In this document: positions 49,076 to 56,098 of the stretch, piece by piece
How the letters are laid out: each line of letters opens with the position of its first letter
How positions within the stretch are numbered: position 1 is the first letter of the stretch
From: Haloarchaeobius amylolyticus
GTDB lineage: Archaea > Halobacteriota > Halobacteria > Halobacteriales > Natrialbaceae
NCBI RefSeq assembly: GCF_026616195.1
Contig: NZ_JANHDH010000001.1
Location: 1,302,001 to 1,366,000, forward strand
DNA: 64,000 nt
Direction of reading: 5' to 3'
Notes under the pieces: model-generated
What the model was told of the DNA's origin: nothing
Database searches by the model: none
Seen by the model: the letters and a program-made list of their open reading frames with translations, nothing else
Made by a program: the position numbers and the translations under genes

Positions 49076-51067
49076 TCAGTCCTGTTCCGGCCGCCGCTCT
49101 CCCGACCGCCCCCCGTCCGGGCCGGACAGGTCGGGGTCCAGAGCCGGCTCGGCGGACGCACGACCACCGGCGAGTCCCGTCGGTTCCTCGTCGTCCTCGC
49201 CCGCGGCCTCCCGGCCGACCGGTTCGAACTCGACCAGCACGGTCGTCCCGCGGGGCTCGCGGTCCGCGAACGACACCCGGCCGCCGGACTTGCGGACGGT
49301 CCAGACGACGAGCCAGAGGCCGATGCCGCTGCCGTGGCGGAGCGGCTGTTCGCGCCCCTCCAGGATGGGTTCGATCTCCGTCTCCGGGATGCCGGGACCG
49401 TCGTCGCTGACGCGCAACTCGACCATCCCGTCGGGGTCGCTCGCCGGCGTCACCGACACCGCGACGGTCGGCTCGGCCCGGTCGTTGTGCCGGATGGCGT
49501 TGTCGACGAGGTACTCGACGACGGACTGGATGGAGAGCAGCGACCGGACGAACGCGTGCTCGGGGACGTCCACGGTGATGGACGCGTGGGGGTGCTCGTC
49601 TCGCATCGCCGCGACCGCGTGCTCGACCGCCGCCGCGAGGTCGACCTCGTGGACGTCGCCCCCGTCCCGGCCCGCGATGTCCTCTATCTGCTGGGCCTTC
49701 CGGGTCTGCTCCTCCAGGCGCTCTGCCGTCTCCAGCAGGGCGTCGAGCGCCGCCGCCTCGTCGGCGTCGAGGTCGGCGTCCCGGAGGTTCTGGGCGTTCC
49801 AGGTGATGGCGCTCAGGTCGTTCCGGAGGTTGTGCCTGAGCAGGCGGTGCAGGACCAGTATCATCTCGCGTTGCTCGGCCAGCGCCTCGTTCGTCTCGGC
49901 GAGGTCCTCGGCGGCCGCGACCGCGTCGGCACGGGCCGCCTCGGCCGCCTCGATCTGGCGCCGGAGCGACTGCTGCAGGCTGTCGAAGGCCGCCGCGAGT
50001 TCGCCGAACTCGTCGGCCCGCCCGGTCGACAGGTCGACGTCGAGGTCACCGCGCTCCAGGCGCTCCGCCTTCTCGGCCAGTCCCCGGAGCGTCCGGACCG
50101 TGTTCCGGCCGATGGTCGCCGCGATGACCAGCAGCCCGACCAGCGAGACGACCGTGATGCTCGACACCAGCGTCGTGATGGAGCGCTCCGCCTGGTAGGC
50201 ATCGGCGGTCGGCGTGTACACCAGCACCGTCCACTCGCTGTCCGGGACCGGCGCGTAGCCGAGGACGTAGCCCGGGCGAAGCGGCGGCTGGACCTCGCCG
50301 CGGCCGAGGAACCCGGCCTCGCGGTCCGGGCCGCCCCGGATGAAGTCCGGGGGTTCGCCGGCCTCGCTCTCGCCCAGCCGGTGTGGCACCGCGCCGCCGA
50401 ACCCGTCGTAGAAGACCGTCCCCTCGCCGTCGACGAGCTGGACGGTCCCCGTCTCGACCCCCGTCTCGGCGCTGGACTCGAAGGACGGGATGGTGGCGAC
50501 GAGGACCAGCCACTGGTCGGGTCGCCGCGGGACCGGCGTGACGTACGCCACCACCGGCTCCCCGAGCGACGTGTAGACCGACGACGTGTGGACCTGCGCG
50601 CCCCCGCCGAACGACGGCGGCGTCACCGCCCAGGGGGCGCCCTCGGCCGCGAAGTCGGTCCCGTCGTGGGTCCGCCAGCTGGCCGTGCTGGCGATGACCG
50701 TCGTCGTGTCCGCGTCGACGACGTGGACCGCCCTGACCGTGTCGGGCAGGAACCAGGCCTCGCGCTGCAAGAACAGCTCGACAGCGCGGGGTTCGTCGTG
50801 CTGGAGGTCCTGGTACTTCGAGAGCATCCGGACGATGCGGACGTTCCGGTCGTCCCAGTCGCCGACCCGGTCCGCCTCGAGGCGGGCCACCGTCAGCGAG
50901 TCGGCCTCGACGGACGCGTCCAGCTCCGCGTCGGCCTGGAGGTACGCGTTCACGCCGACCCCGGCGACCACGACGACCACGAGCAAGAGCGCGATGGTCA
51001 ACTTCGCGAGGTAGCTCCCCCGGACTGCGGCAGGGAGGAAGCGCCGCGGCCAGTCCCGCATCGTCAT
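49076..51067 (-). CDS. Membrane sensor histidine kinase (extracellular sensor, HAMP, HisKA-like, HATPase)
   Basis: 663 residues from the ATG at 51067. Helix 1 is LTIALLLVVVVVAGVGVNAYL (about 22-42); the sensor of about 265 residues includes FLQREAWFLPDTVRAVHVVDADTTTVIAS (Cache-like); helix 2 is LVSSITVVSLVGLLVIAATIG (about 310-330). The HAMP is LAEKAERLERGDLDVDLSTGRADEFGELAAAFDSL. The phosphoacceptor His is in VLHRLLRHNLRNDLSAITW. The kinase has YLVDNAIRHND (N box), VSDDGPGIP (G1) and GSGIGLWLVVWTV (G2). The start overlaps the stop of the binding-protein gene by ATGA. A long acidic tail ends the protein. No response regulator gene is nearby. Confidence 0.9.
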   Translation of the reverse strand: MTMRDWPRRFLPAAVRGSYLAKLTIALLLVVVVVAGVGVNAYLQADAELDASVEADSLTVARLEADRVGDWDDRNVRIVRMLSKYQDLQHDEPRAVELFLQREAWFLPDTVRAVHVVDADTTTVIASTASWRTHDGTDFAAEGAPWAVTPPSFGGGAQVHTSSVYTSLGEPVVAYVTPVPRRPDQWLVLVATIPSFESSAETGVETGTVQLVDGEGTVFYDGFGGAVPHRLGESEAGEPPDFIRGGPDREAGFLGRGEVQPPLRPGYVLGYAPVPDSEWTVLVYTPTADAYQAERSITTLVSSITVVSLVGLLVIAATIGRNTVRTLRGLAEKAERLERGDLDVDLSTGRADEFGELAAAFDSLQQSLRRQIEAAEAARADAVAAAEDLAETNEALAEQREMILVLHRLLRHNLRNDLSAITWNAQNLRDADLDADEAAALDALLETAERLEEQTRKAQQIEDIAGRDGGDVHEVDLAAAVEHAVAAMRDEHPHASITVDVPEHAFVRSLLSIQSVVEYLVDNAIRHNDRAEPTVAVSVTPASDPDGMVELRVSDDGPGIPETEIEPILEGREQPLRHGSGIGLWLVVWTVRKSGGRVSFADREPRGTTVLVEFEPVGREAAGEDDEEPTGLAGGRASAEPALDPDLSGPDGGRSGERRPEQD

Positions 51068-52284
51068 CGGCCCCCGGACTCGCGCGCCGGCAGAAGTTCG
51101 GCGCCGTCGTCGACCGTCCGGCCGGTCACCGCCTCCCAGACCGCGGCGTAGGTCTCGATGGCGGCCCCCACGTCGCGGACGTACTCGAGCGCCTCCAGGC
51201 GGTCCGGGGGCGGGTAGATGCTGGGGTTCTGGCGCACCCAGTCGTCGATGTACGGGAGCGCCGCCTCGTTCGGCGAGGCGTAGAAATTGTAGTTCGAGAT
51301 GGTCGCGCTCACCCGTGGGTCCAGCAGGTAGTCGACGAAGGCGTGGGCCGCGTTCGGGTGGGCGGCCGTGACCGGAATCGCGGCCGCGTCGACCCACATC
51401 ACGCCGCCCTCCGTCGGGATGTGGTACTCGATGGGCGAGTCGCCGTTCTCGAACAGCTGCCAGTAGGCGATGAACGCCTCCCCGGACCAGGTGTGGACGG
51501 GCGAGGCGCGCTGGTCGACGAGGTTCGAGACGATGTGGGTCGAATCGTACGCGAGCACCAGCGGGCGCTGCTCGCGCAACAGCTCACCGGCCTCGCGGAC
51601 CTGACTCTCGTCGGTCGTGTTGATGGAGTAGCCGAGTCGCTTGAGCGCGACGCCGACGCTCTCGCGCACGTCGTTCAGCATCGTGACCTGGCCCGCGTAC
51701 GCGTCGTCCCAGAGCACGTCCCACGACACCGGCAGTGGGATGTCCGTCCGGTCGCGGTTCCAGGCGATGCCGGACGTGCCCCACTGGAACGGGACGGAGT
51801 GCCGGCCGGGCCCGGGGTCGTAGGTCGGCTGGGTCCGCCACCGCGGCGCGAGGTTCGACCAGTTCGTGAGCTTCGAGCGGTCCAGGGGCGCGATGCGTTC
51901 CTCGTCCACGAGGAGCGTCACGTAGTAGCCACTGGGGAAGACCAGGTCGTACGAGGGCGCTGTCGGGTCCTGCAGCGCCCGGTACATCGTCTCGTTCGAG
52001 TTGTAGTAGTCGACGGTGACGTCGACGCCGAACGCGTCGGCGAAGTGCCGGATGGTCTCCCGGGGCCAGTAGTCGTGCCACTGGAAGATGCGCAACTCGT
52101 CCTCGATGTCGTACTCGGGCAGCGAGAGGCCGAGGCGGTCGCGCAACACGGGGTTCCCGCGCTCCGACGTGTCGGTCGTCGTGGGTGGCCGGCGCCGGTC
52201 ACCGGCCCCGAAACAGCCGGCGGCGACGCCACTGCTCGTGGCTGCGAGCGCACCGAGAACGGCCCGGCGACTGCGTCCCCCCAT
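51064..52284 (-). CDS. Polyamine-type (PotD-like) solute-binding lipoprotein
   Basis: 406 residues. MGGRSRRAVLGALAATSSGVAAGC carries a twin-Arg and a lipobox (GVAAGC, Cys24), so it is probably a lipid-anchored surface protein. The mature part matches PotD/PotF-type periplasmic binding proteins: ELRIFQWHDYWPRETIRHFADAFGVDVTVDYYNSNETMYRALQ, PSYDLVFPSGYYVTLLVDEERIAPLDRSKL, NLAPRWRTQPTYDPGPGRHSVPFQWGTSGIAWNRDR and SGEAFIAYWQLFENGDSPIEYHIPTEGGVMWVDAAAIP. No permease or ATPase is adjacent; instead the next gene, overlapping by ATGA, is a sensor histidine kinase. This suggests a ligand-sensing role. Confidence 0.88.
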   Translation of the reverse strand: MGGRSRRAVLGALAATSSGVAAGCFGAGDRRRPPTTTDTSERGNPVLRDRLGLSLPEYDIEDELRIFQWHDYWPRETIRHFADAFGVDVTVDYYNSNETMYRALQDPTAPSYDLVFPSGYYVTLLVDEERIAPLDRSKLTNWSNLAPRWRTQPTYDPGPGRHSVPFQWGTSGIAWNRDRTDIPLPVSWDVLWDDAYAGQVTMLNDVRESVGVALKRLGYSINTTDESQVREAGELLREQRPLVLAYDSTHIVSNLVDQRASPVHTWSGEAFIAYWQLFENGDSPIEYHIPTEGGVMWVDAAAIPVTAAHPNAAHAFVDYLLDPRVSATISNYNFYASPNEAALPYIDDWVRQNPSIYPPPDRLEALEYVRDVGAAIETYAAVWEAVTGRTVDDGAELLPARESGGR

Positions 52285-52349
52285 ACTCCGTGCTACCTGC
52301 TAGTAGGTGGGTACGAGAGATAAAGAGACGGCCGCGCTGGCTGTGGCGG

Positions 52350-53429
52350 TCAGTCGTCGGCGACGACCGCTCGACGGTCGCTGGAGGCACCGACCATGTC
52401 GAGCACGTCGTCGAAGAAGTCGAGGGAGTCGTGCGGACCGGGGTTGGCCTCGGGGTGGTACTGGCGCGTGATGATGCTCAGCTCTTCGCTGTCGAGGCCC
52501 TCGGGGGTGTCGTCGTTGACGTTGCGCTGGGTGACGGTGAGCTTGTCGCCGGGGTCGGCGACGGTGTAGCCGTGGTTCTGCGTGGTCATGACGACGCGAC
52601 CGGTCGCCTCGTCGATGACGGGCTGGTTGACGCCGCGGTGACCGAAGTCCATCTTCTCGGTGGTGCCACCGAGCGCGCGGGCGACGATCTGCTGGCCGAG
52701 GCAGATGCCCGCGATGGGGAGTTCGCCCGTGAAGGACTCGACGAGCGAGACGGCCGCTTCGAAATTCGCAGGGTCGCCGGGGCCGTTCGAGATGAACAGG
52801 ATGTCCGGCGCGAGCGCGGTGACCTCCTCGGGCGTCGTGTCGTAGGGCAGGACGTGGACGGTCGCGTCGCGCTCGGTGAGCGAGTCGATGATGGACTTCT
52901 TGGCGCCGCAGTCGACGAGCGCGACGGTCGCGCCGTCGCCGGTCTGGTTGTAGACCTCGGGCTCGTCGACCGAGACCTGCGCGCCGATGTCGGTGTGCTC
53001 GCTCATCGTCTTGCACTCCTCGAGCTCGGCGAGCGCGTCCTCGGGGGTCACGTCGTCGCCGACGGCGATACCGCACTTCATCGCGCCGCCCTCGCGGATG
53101 TCGGTGACGAGGTCGCGGGTGTCGAGGTGGTCGACGGCCGGCACGCCCTCGGCGGTCAGCCAGTCGGCCACGTCGTCGGTGAGTTCACGAGCGACGACCG
53201 CGCGGGGGTGGACGCGGTCGGACTCGAAGCGTTCGGGTCGGACGCCGTAGTTCCCGATCAGCGGGTACGCGAAGGTGAGGACCTGCTCCTCGTAGGAGGG
53301 GTCGGTGAGACTCTCTTCGTATCCGGTGTAGGCTGTTGTGAAAACCAGTTCGCCACGGGCTGTCCCTGGAGCACGACCACGCGCCTCGACGACGTGGCCA
53401 CCCTCCAGCGCTACGTAGGCGTCCGTCAT
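52350..53429 (-). CDS. carA: Carbamoyl-phosphate synthase small (glutaminase) subunit
   Basis: 359 residues from the ATG at 53429 (MTDAYVALEGGHVV). It hydrolyses glutamine and feeds ammonia to CarB. The N-terminal CPSase domain has ELVFTTAYTGYEESLTDPSYEEQVLTFAYPLIGNYGV. The class I glutaminase has PDILFISNGPGDP, the nucleophile Cys in IAGICLGQQIVARALGG and the His-Glu pair in QYHPEANPGPHDS. The start is fixed by a TATA box (CTTATTT, 53454-53460) 28 bp upstream. An ATG at 53450 is in frame but sits too close to that box. The 20-bp car element and the divergent Lrp gene lie just beyond. Confidence 0.96.
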   Translation of the reverse strand: MTDAYVALEGGHVVEARGRAPGTARGELVFTTAYTGYEESLTDPSYEEQVLTFAYPLIGNYGVRPERFESDRVHPRAVVARELTDDVADWLTAEGVPAVDHLDTRDLVTDIREGGAMKCGIAVGDDVTPEDALAELEECKTMSEHTDIGAQVSVDEPEVYNQTGDGATVALVDCGAKKSIIDSLTERDATVHVLPYDTTPEEVTALAPDILFISNGPGDPANFEAAVSLVESFTGELPIAGICLGQQIVARALGGTTEKMDFGHRGVNQPVIDEATGRVVMTTQNHGYTVADPGDKLTVTQRNVNDDTPEGLDSEELSIITRQYHPEANPGPHDSLDFFDDVLDMVGASSDRRAVVADD

Positions 53430-53453
53430 TACGAGATACGTATCGACCAACCC

Positions 53454-53460
53454 AAATAAG
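53454..53460 (-). promoter_or_regulatory. TATA box of carA
   Basis: The minus strand reads CTTATTT, 28 bp before the ATG at 53429, favouring that start (leaderless) over the ATG at 53450. carB has the similar CTTATTA. Confidence 0.55.
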
Positions 53461-53477
53461 TCTTGCTTTCGAAATCA

Positions 53478-53497
53478 GACTACGAATTTCGTAACGG
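53478..53497 (-). promoter_or_regulatory. Putative operator upstream of carA (car element)
   Basis: On the minus strand: CCGTTACG-AAAT-TCGTAGTC. Its core TACGAATTTCGTA (53481-53493) is a perfect 13-bp palindrome with one central base. It lies about 17 bp upstream of the carA TATA box and 34 bp before the divergent Lrp ATG. The carB promoter has the same sequence except for the central 4 bases. This spacing suits a regulator controlling both divergent genes, most simply the Lrp protein itself. Confidence 0.65.
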
Positions 53498-53530
53498 TCA
53501 AGTCTTGCCGCCCGGTAGTGTTCGACCTCC

Positions 53531-53944
53531 ATGGACGAACTCGACCGCCAGATACTGAACATCCTCCGACGGGACGCCCGAACACCCTACACCGAGATCG
53601 CCGAACAGGTCGGCACCAGCGAGGGCACCGTCCGGAACCGCGTCGAGCGGATGACCGAAGAGGACGTCATCGAACGGTTCACCGTTGCGACGCGGACCGG
53701 GAACGTCAAGGCGATGATAGAGGTAGGTGTTGCGGTCGACGTCGACACCACCGACATCTCCGGGCGGATGGCCGAGTGGGAGGAGGTCGACTTCGTCTGG
53801 CAGGTCTCCGGCGAGGAGGACGTCGTGCTGGTGGTCGACTGCGCGGACACGCAGGGGGTCAACAAACTCATCACGCAGGCGCGCGAGCTGGAGGAGGTCG
53901 TCTCGACGAAGACGCGGCTCATCCTCGACGAACGGCTCGGCTAG
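53531..53944 (+). CDS. Lrp/AsnC-family transcriptional regulator
   Basis: 137 residues. The HTH is MDELDRQILNILRRDARTPYTEIAEQVGTSEGTVRNRVERMTEEDVIERFTV (1-52), and the C-terminal RAM ligand-binding domain follows (MIEVGVAVDVDTTDISGRMAEWEEVDFVWQVSGEEDVVLVVDCADTQGVNKLITQARELEEVVSTKTRLIL). It is slightly shorter than the usual 150. It is divergent from carA with 101 bp between starts and the palindrome TACGAATTTCGTA in between. Regulation of car genes by amino acid or nucleotide signals is inferred from this context only. Confidence 0.88.
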   Translation: MDELDRQILNILRRDARTPYTEIAEQVGTSEGTVRNRVERMTEEDVIERFTVATRTGNVKAMIEVGVAVDVDTTDISGRMAEWEEVDFVWQVSGEEDVVLVVDCADTQGVNKLITQARELEEVVSTKTRLILDERLG

Positions 53945-54017
53945 GGCCGCCGCGCCGACGGACGGCGGTCGACGGGGCGGCGACACGTTGGCAGGCCGGA
54001 ACGTACCGCGGGTAATC

Positions 54018-54060
54018 CTCGATTAACCGGTCGGTAACCCTCGGTTAGAACCCGCCGCAG
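54018..54060. repeat. Clustered TAACC/GGTTA motifs in the 53945-54173 gap
   Basis: GATTAACCGG, GGTAACCC and CGGTTAG follow each other in 54018-54050, and another GGTTAG lies at about 54116. They read as alternating orientations of GGTTA/TAACC upstream of the AT-rich promoter region (about 54125-54145) of the small membrane protein gene at 54174. A regulator could bind here; no other gene is in the 229-bp gap. Confidence 0.25.
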
Positions 54061-54173
54061 TCGCGCGGTTCTCCGCGACAGGCCAGCCACAAAATCTTTG
54101 TACCGATATCGAACTGGTTAGAAAGGAATAAATAACTATATGAGATAACCGACGGAACCCTCAATCGGTTCAC

Positions 54174-54440
54174 ATGGCCACCCCGAGCAAGCGATTCGGC
54201 GACGACGAAGTCACGCTAGAGGCCAGCGTCGACACCGGCGCTGCCTTCGTGATGCTGATGCTGGCGCAGATGGTCTTGCTGTTCACGTTCTGGATCACGC
54301 TCTGGCCGACCGCCTTCGGGATTCCACAGGACGTCCGGCTGATGTCCGCCATCGGTGGGTTCTTCACCGGTGCCGCGGTGCTCGGCCTCTACGGGGGTAT
54401 CAAGACCCTCATGCAGCAGACCGTCGAGACCGGCGCGTAA
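54174..54440 (+). CDS. Small two-helix membrane protein
   Basis: 88 residues. A polar acidic start (MATPSKRFGDDEVTLEASVDTG) is followed by AAFVMLMLAQMVLLFTFWITLWPTAF (one long helix) and LMSAIGGFFTGAAVLGLYGGI (second helix), ending IKTLMQQTVETGA. An AT-rich promoter-like stretch (about 54125-54145, AATAAATAACTATAT) is unusually strong for this genome. Function unknown. The layout of acidic head plus two helices resembles a haloarchaeal small-protein theme also seen at 46283 and 8427. Confidence 0.65.
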   Translation: MATPSKRFGDDEVTLEASVDTGAAFVMLMLAQMVLLFTFWITLWPTAFGIPQDVRLMSAIGGFFTGAAVLGLYGGIKTLMQQTVETGA

Positions 54441-54735
54441 GCGAGCAGTACTGGCACACGAACACGAAACGGGGTTGGGTGGCCACAGAGGGGAACGAAG
54501 CGACTGCAGGCCGACCGACGGGGCGGACTGGAACCCGGCGGCCGGACCGGACGACACACACACGACTGGCAATCGACTGGCAGCCGACCAGCACACGACT
54601 GGCGTCTACACTGGTACACGGCACACACCCGTCGTCCTCCGGTCGCTGTCTCACGAACGCTCGAGTGGTCACGCCGGCCGGCCCCGGCCGTGGCAAGTCG
54701 AAGTTCCTTTTTACGGGGTCGTCGATTGTTGACGC
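54441..54735. other. Gene-free 295-bp region with short CGACTGGC repeats
   Basis: No credible coding frame. CGACTGGC appears three times between about 54560 and 54606 (spacings near 17 and 28 bp), with CACAC/ACACG runs around them. The right end holds the idi TATA box (TTTTTAC, 54708-54714). The repeats could be a relic or a binding cluster; nothing shows which. Confidence 0.35.
54708..54714 (+). promoter_or_regulatory. TATA box of the idi gene
   Basis: TTTTTAC, centred 25 bp before the ATG at 54736. It supports a leaderless transcript and this start codon. Confidence 0.5.
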
Positions 54736-55314
54736 ATGAGCACACCCGAGGATTCGGAGACCGCCTCCGAGGAACTCCCGCACAAGAACGCGTCCCAGGA
54801 GGTCATCGCCGTCGACGCCGACGACAACGAACAGGGACTCGTGAACCGTCTCGACGCCCACACCGGCGAGGGCATCCGCCACCGCGCGTTCACCTCGCTC
54901 GTCTTCGACGAGGACGACAACATCCTGCTCGCCCAGCGCGCCGCCGACAAGCGCCTCTGGGGGACCTGGTGGGACGGCACCGTCGCCTCGCACCCGGTCG
55001 AGGGCCAGTCCCAGGAGGCCGCGACCCGCGAACGCCTCGAGGAGGAACTCGGCATCACGCCGGACCAGTACGAGAACCTCCAGCTGACCGACCGCTTCGA
55101 GTACAAGCGCTACTTCGAGAACGCGGGCGTCGAACACGAGGTCTGTGCCGTCCTGAAGCTCACGCTGACCGACACCAGCCTCGACCCCGACCCGGAGGAG
55201 GTCGAGGGGCTGATGTGGGTGCCCTACGAGCGCCTCCACGACCACCCCGAGTACTACCGCCAGCTCCGTCTCTGTCCCTGGTTCGAGATCGCGATGCGCC
55301 GCGACTTCGACTGA
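54736..55314 (+). CDS. idi: Isopentenyl-diphosphate delta-isomerase type I-like (NUDIX)
   Basis: 192 residues. The NUDIX-type core runs from about 50 to 175: FTSLVFDEDDNILLAQRAADKRLWGTWWDGTVASHPVEGQSQEAATRERLEEELGI (NUDIX box with RERLEEELGI), FEYKRYFENAGVEHEVCAVLKLTL and EEVEGLMWVPYERL. IPP isomerase interconverts IPP and DMAPP, needed for archaeal lipids. The catalytic Glu of the ExxC motif is kept (EHEVCAV). The Cys that type I enzymes carry in NSVCGHP is not present: the region reads GTVASHP. It is therefore either an atypical isomerase or a relative. Length and context fit idi. Confidence 0.82.
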   Translation: MSTPEDSETASEELPHKNASQEVIAVDADDNEQGLVNRLDAHTGEGIRHRAFTSLVFDEDDNILLAQRAADKRLWGTWWDGTVASHPVEGQSQEAATRERLEEELGITPDQYENLQLTDRFEYKRYFENAGVEHEVCAVLKLTLTDTSLDPDPEEVEGLMWVPYERLHDHPEYYRQLRLCPWFEIAMRRDFD

Positions 55315-55378
55315 GACCGTCGTAGCCACGCTCGACGGGCTCTGCGGGGGCTGGAACGCGACCGGACGGACGAAAAAT

Positions 55379-55396
55379 GGCGTGTGCTAACACGCC
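55379..55396. terminator. Short hairpin after idi
   Basis: GGCGTGT (55379-55385), loop GCTA, ACACGCC (55390-55396): a perfect 7-bp stem about 65 bp past the idi stop. No T-run follows directly. It may mark the 3' end of the idi message or belong to the next promoter region. Confidence 0.3.
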
Positions 55397-55429
55397 ACAA
55401 CCTTCTATACCCCGACCTGCGTAGTCCAC

Positions 55430-55446
55430 CACGGGAAGTTCCCGTG
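55430..55446. promoter_or_regulatory. 17-bp palindrome at the start of the 55455 gene
   Basis: CACGGGAAGTTCCCGTG is a perfect palindrome around one central G. It lies 25-40 bp after a TATA-like TTCTATAC (55403-55410) and 8 bp before the ATG at 55455, so it overlaps the expected transcription start. An operator or a 5' hairpin are both possible. Confidence 0.45.
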
Positions 55447-55454
55447 ACGAGCCA

Positions 55455-55775
55455 ATGGCAGCAACGCACCATCCCGGGCCCGAGTGCGAGTTCGGGCTCG
55501 GCAGGGCAGAGGCGTGGGTCGTCCATCACGTGATGGTCGAACAGCTGACGCGCGAGGACCACGACGGCGAGGAGCCGTGGTGGGCACTGGACATCGTGCG
55601 GAAGCTCGAGAACGGCACCACGACATTCACCACATACGAGGCGTGGCGCCTCCGGGAGGCCCTCCTGGCACACGCCGAGCGGGCGGAGACGCCGGACACC
55701 GACGTGGCGATGGCGATGGCCATCGTGCACCGCATCGAGGAGACGTTCGGCTCGCCGCCGATGCTGGAGTCCTAG
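55455..55775 (+). CDS. Small acidic soluble protein, unknown
   Basis: 106 residues: CEFGLGRAEAWVVHHVMVEQLTREDHDGEEPWWALDIVRKLENGTTTFTTYEAWRLREALLAHAERAETPDTDVAMAMAIVHRIEETFG. The pattern suggests four or five helices in one compact domain, with two Trp. No membrane segment or metal motif. I recall similar short haloarchaeal proteins of unknown function. The promoter carries a 17-bp palindrome overlapping its start. It is convergent with a membrane protein gene (2 bp between stops). Confidence 0.62.
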   Translation: MAATHHPGPECEFGLGRAEAWVVHHVMVEQLTREDHDGEEPWWALDIVRKLENGTTTFTTYEAWRLREALLAHAERAETPDTDVAMAMAIVHRIEETFGSPPMLES

Positions 55776-55777
55776 CG

Positions 55778-56098
55778 TCAGGGCCGCGTCGTCGCCCACA
55801 CCGCCATCAGGCCGAGGAAGAGCGCCGGCAGCATCGGGAACGCGAGCAGCGCGACCCAGTAGGGGAGCGCGGGCGGCCGGAGGTAGACGACGATGGGCGC
55901 GACGAGGAACGCGAAGACGATGACGCCGACCAGCGTCCAGCCCCGGTAGTCGAACTCGCGGTCGACCGCGTCCGGGTGGACGACGCCGTCACCGTGGTCG
56001 CCGGCCGTGCGACTATCGTCGTTCCCGTCGTCCGCCGCGTCGTCTCTGGCCTGACCGGGCCGATGGACGTAGCCGCCCTCGTTCTCCTCAGAGCTCAC
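55778..56098 (-). CDS. Small membrane protein with long acidic head
   Basis: 106 residues. The first 50 are Asp/Gly/His-rich and hydrophilic (EENEGGYVHRPGQARDDAADDGNDDSRTAGDHGDGVVHPDAVDREFDYRG). Two helices follow: WTLVGVIVFAFLVAPIVVYL and YWVALLAFPMLPALFLGLMAVWA, with a proline-rich turn RPPALP. The start overlaps the 3' end of the ADH gene by 11 bp, so the two are probably translated from one message. No family recognised. Confidence 0.65.
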   Translation of the reverse strand: MSSEENEGGYVHRPGQARDDAADDGNDDSRTAGDHGDGVVHPDAVDREFDYRGWTLVGVIVFAFLVAPIVVYLRPPALPYWVALLAFPMLPALFLGLMAVWATTRP

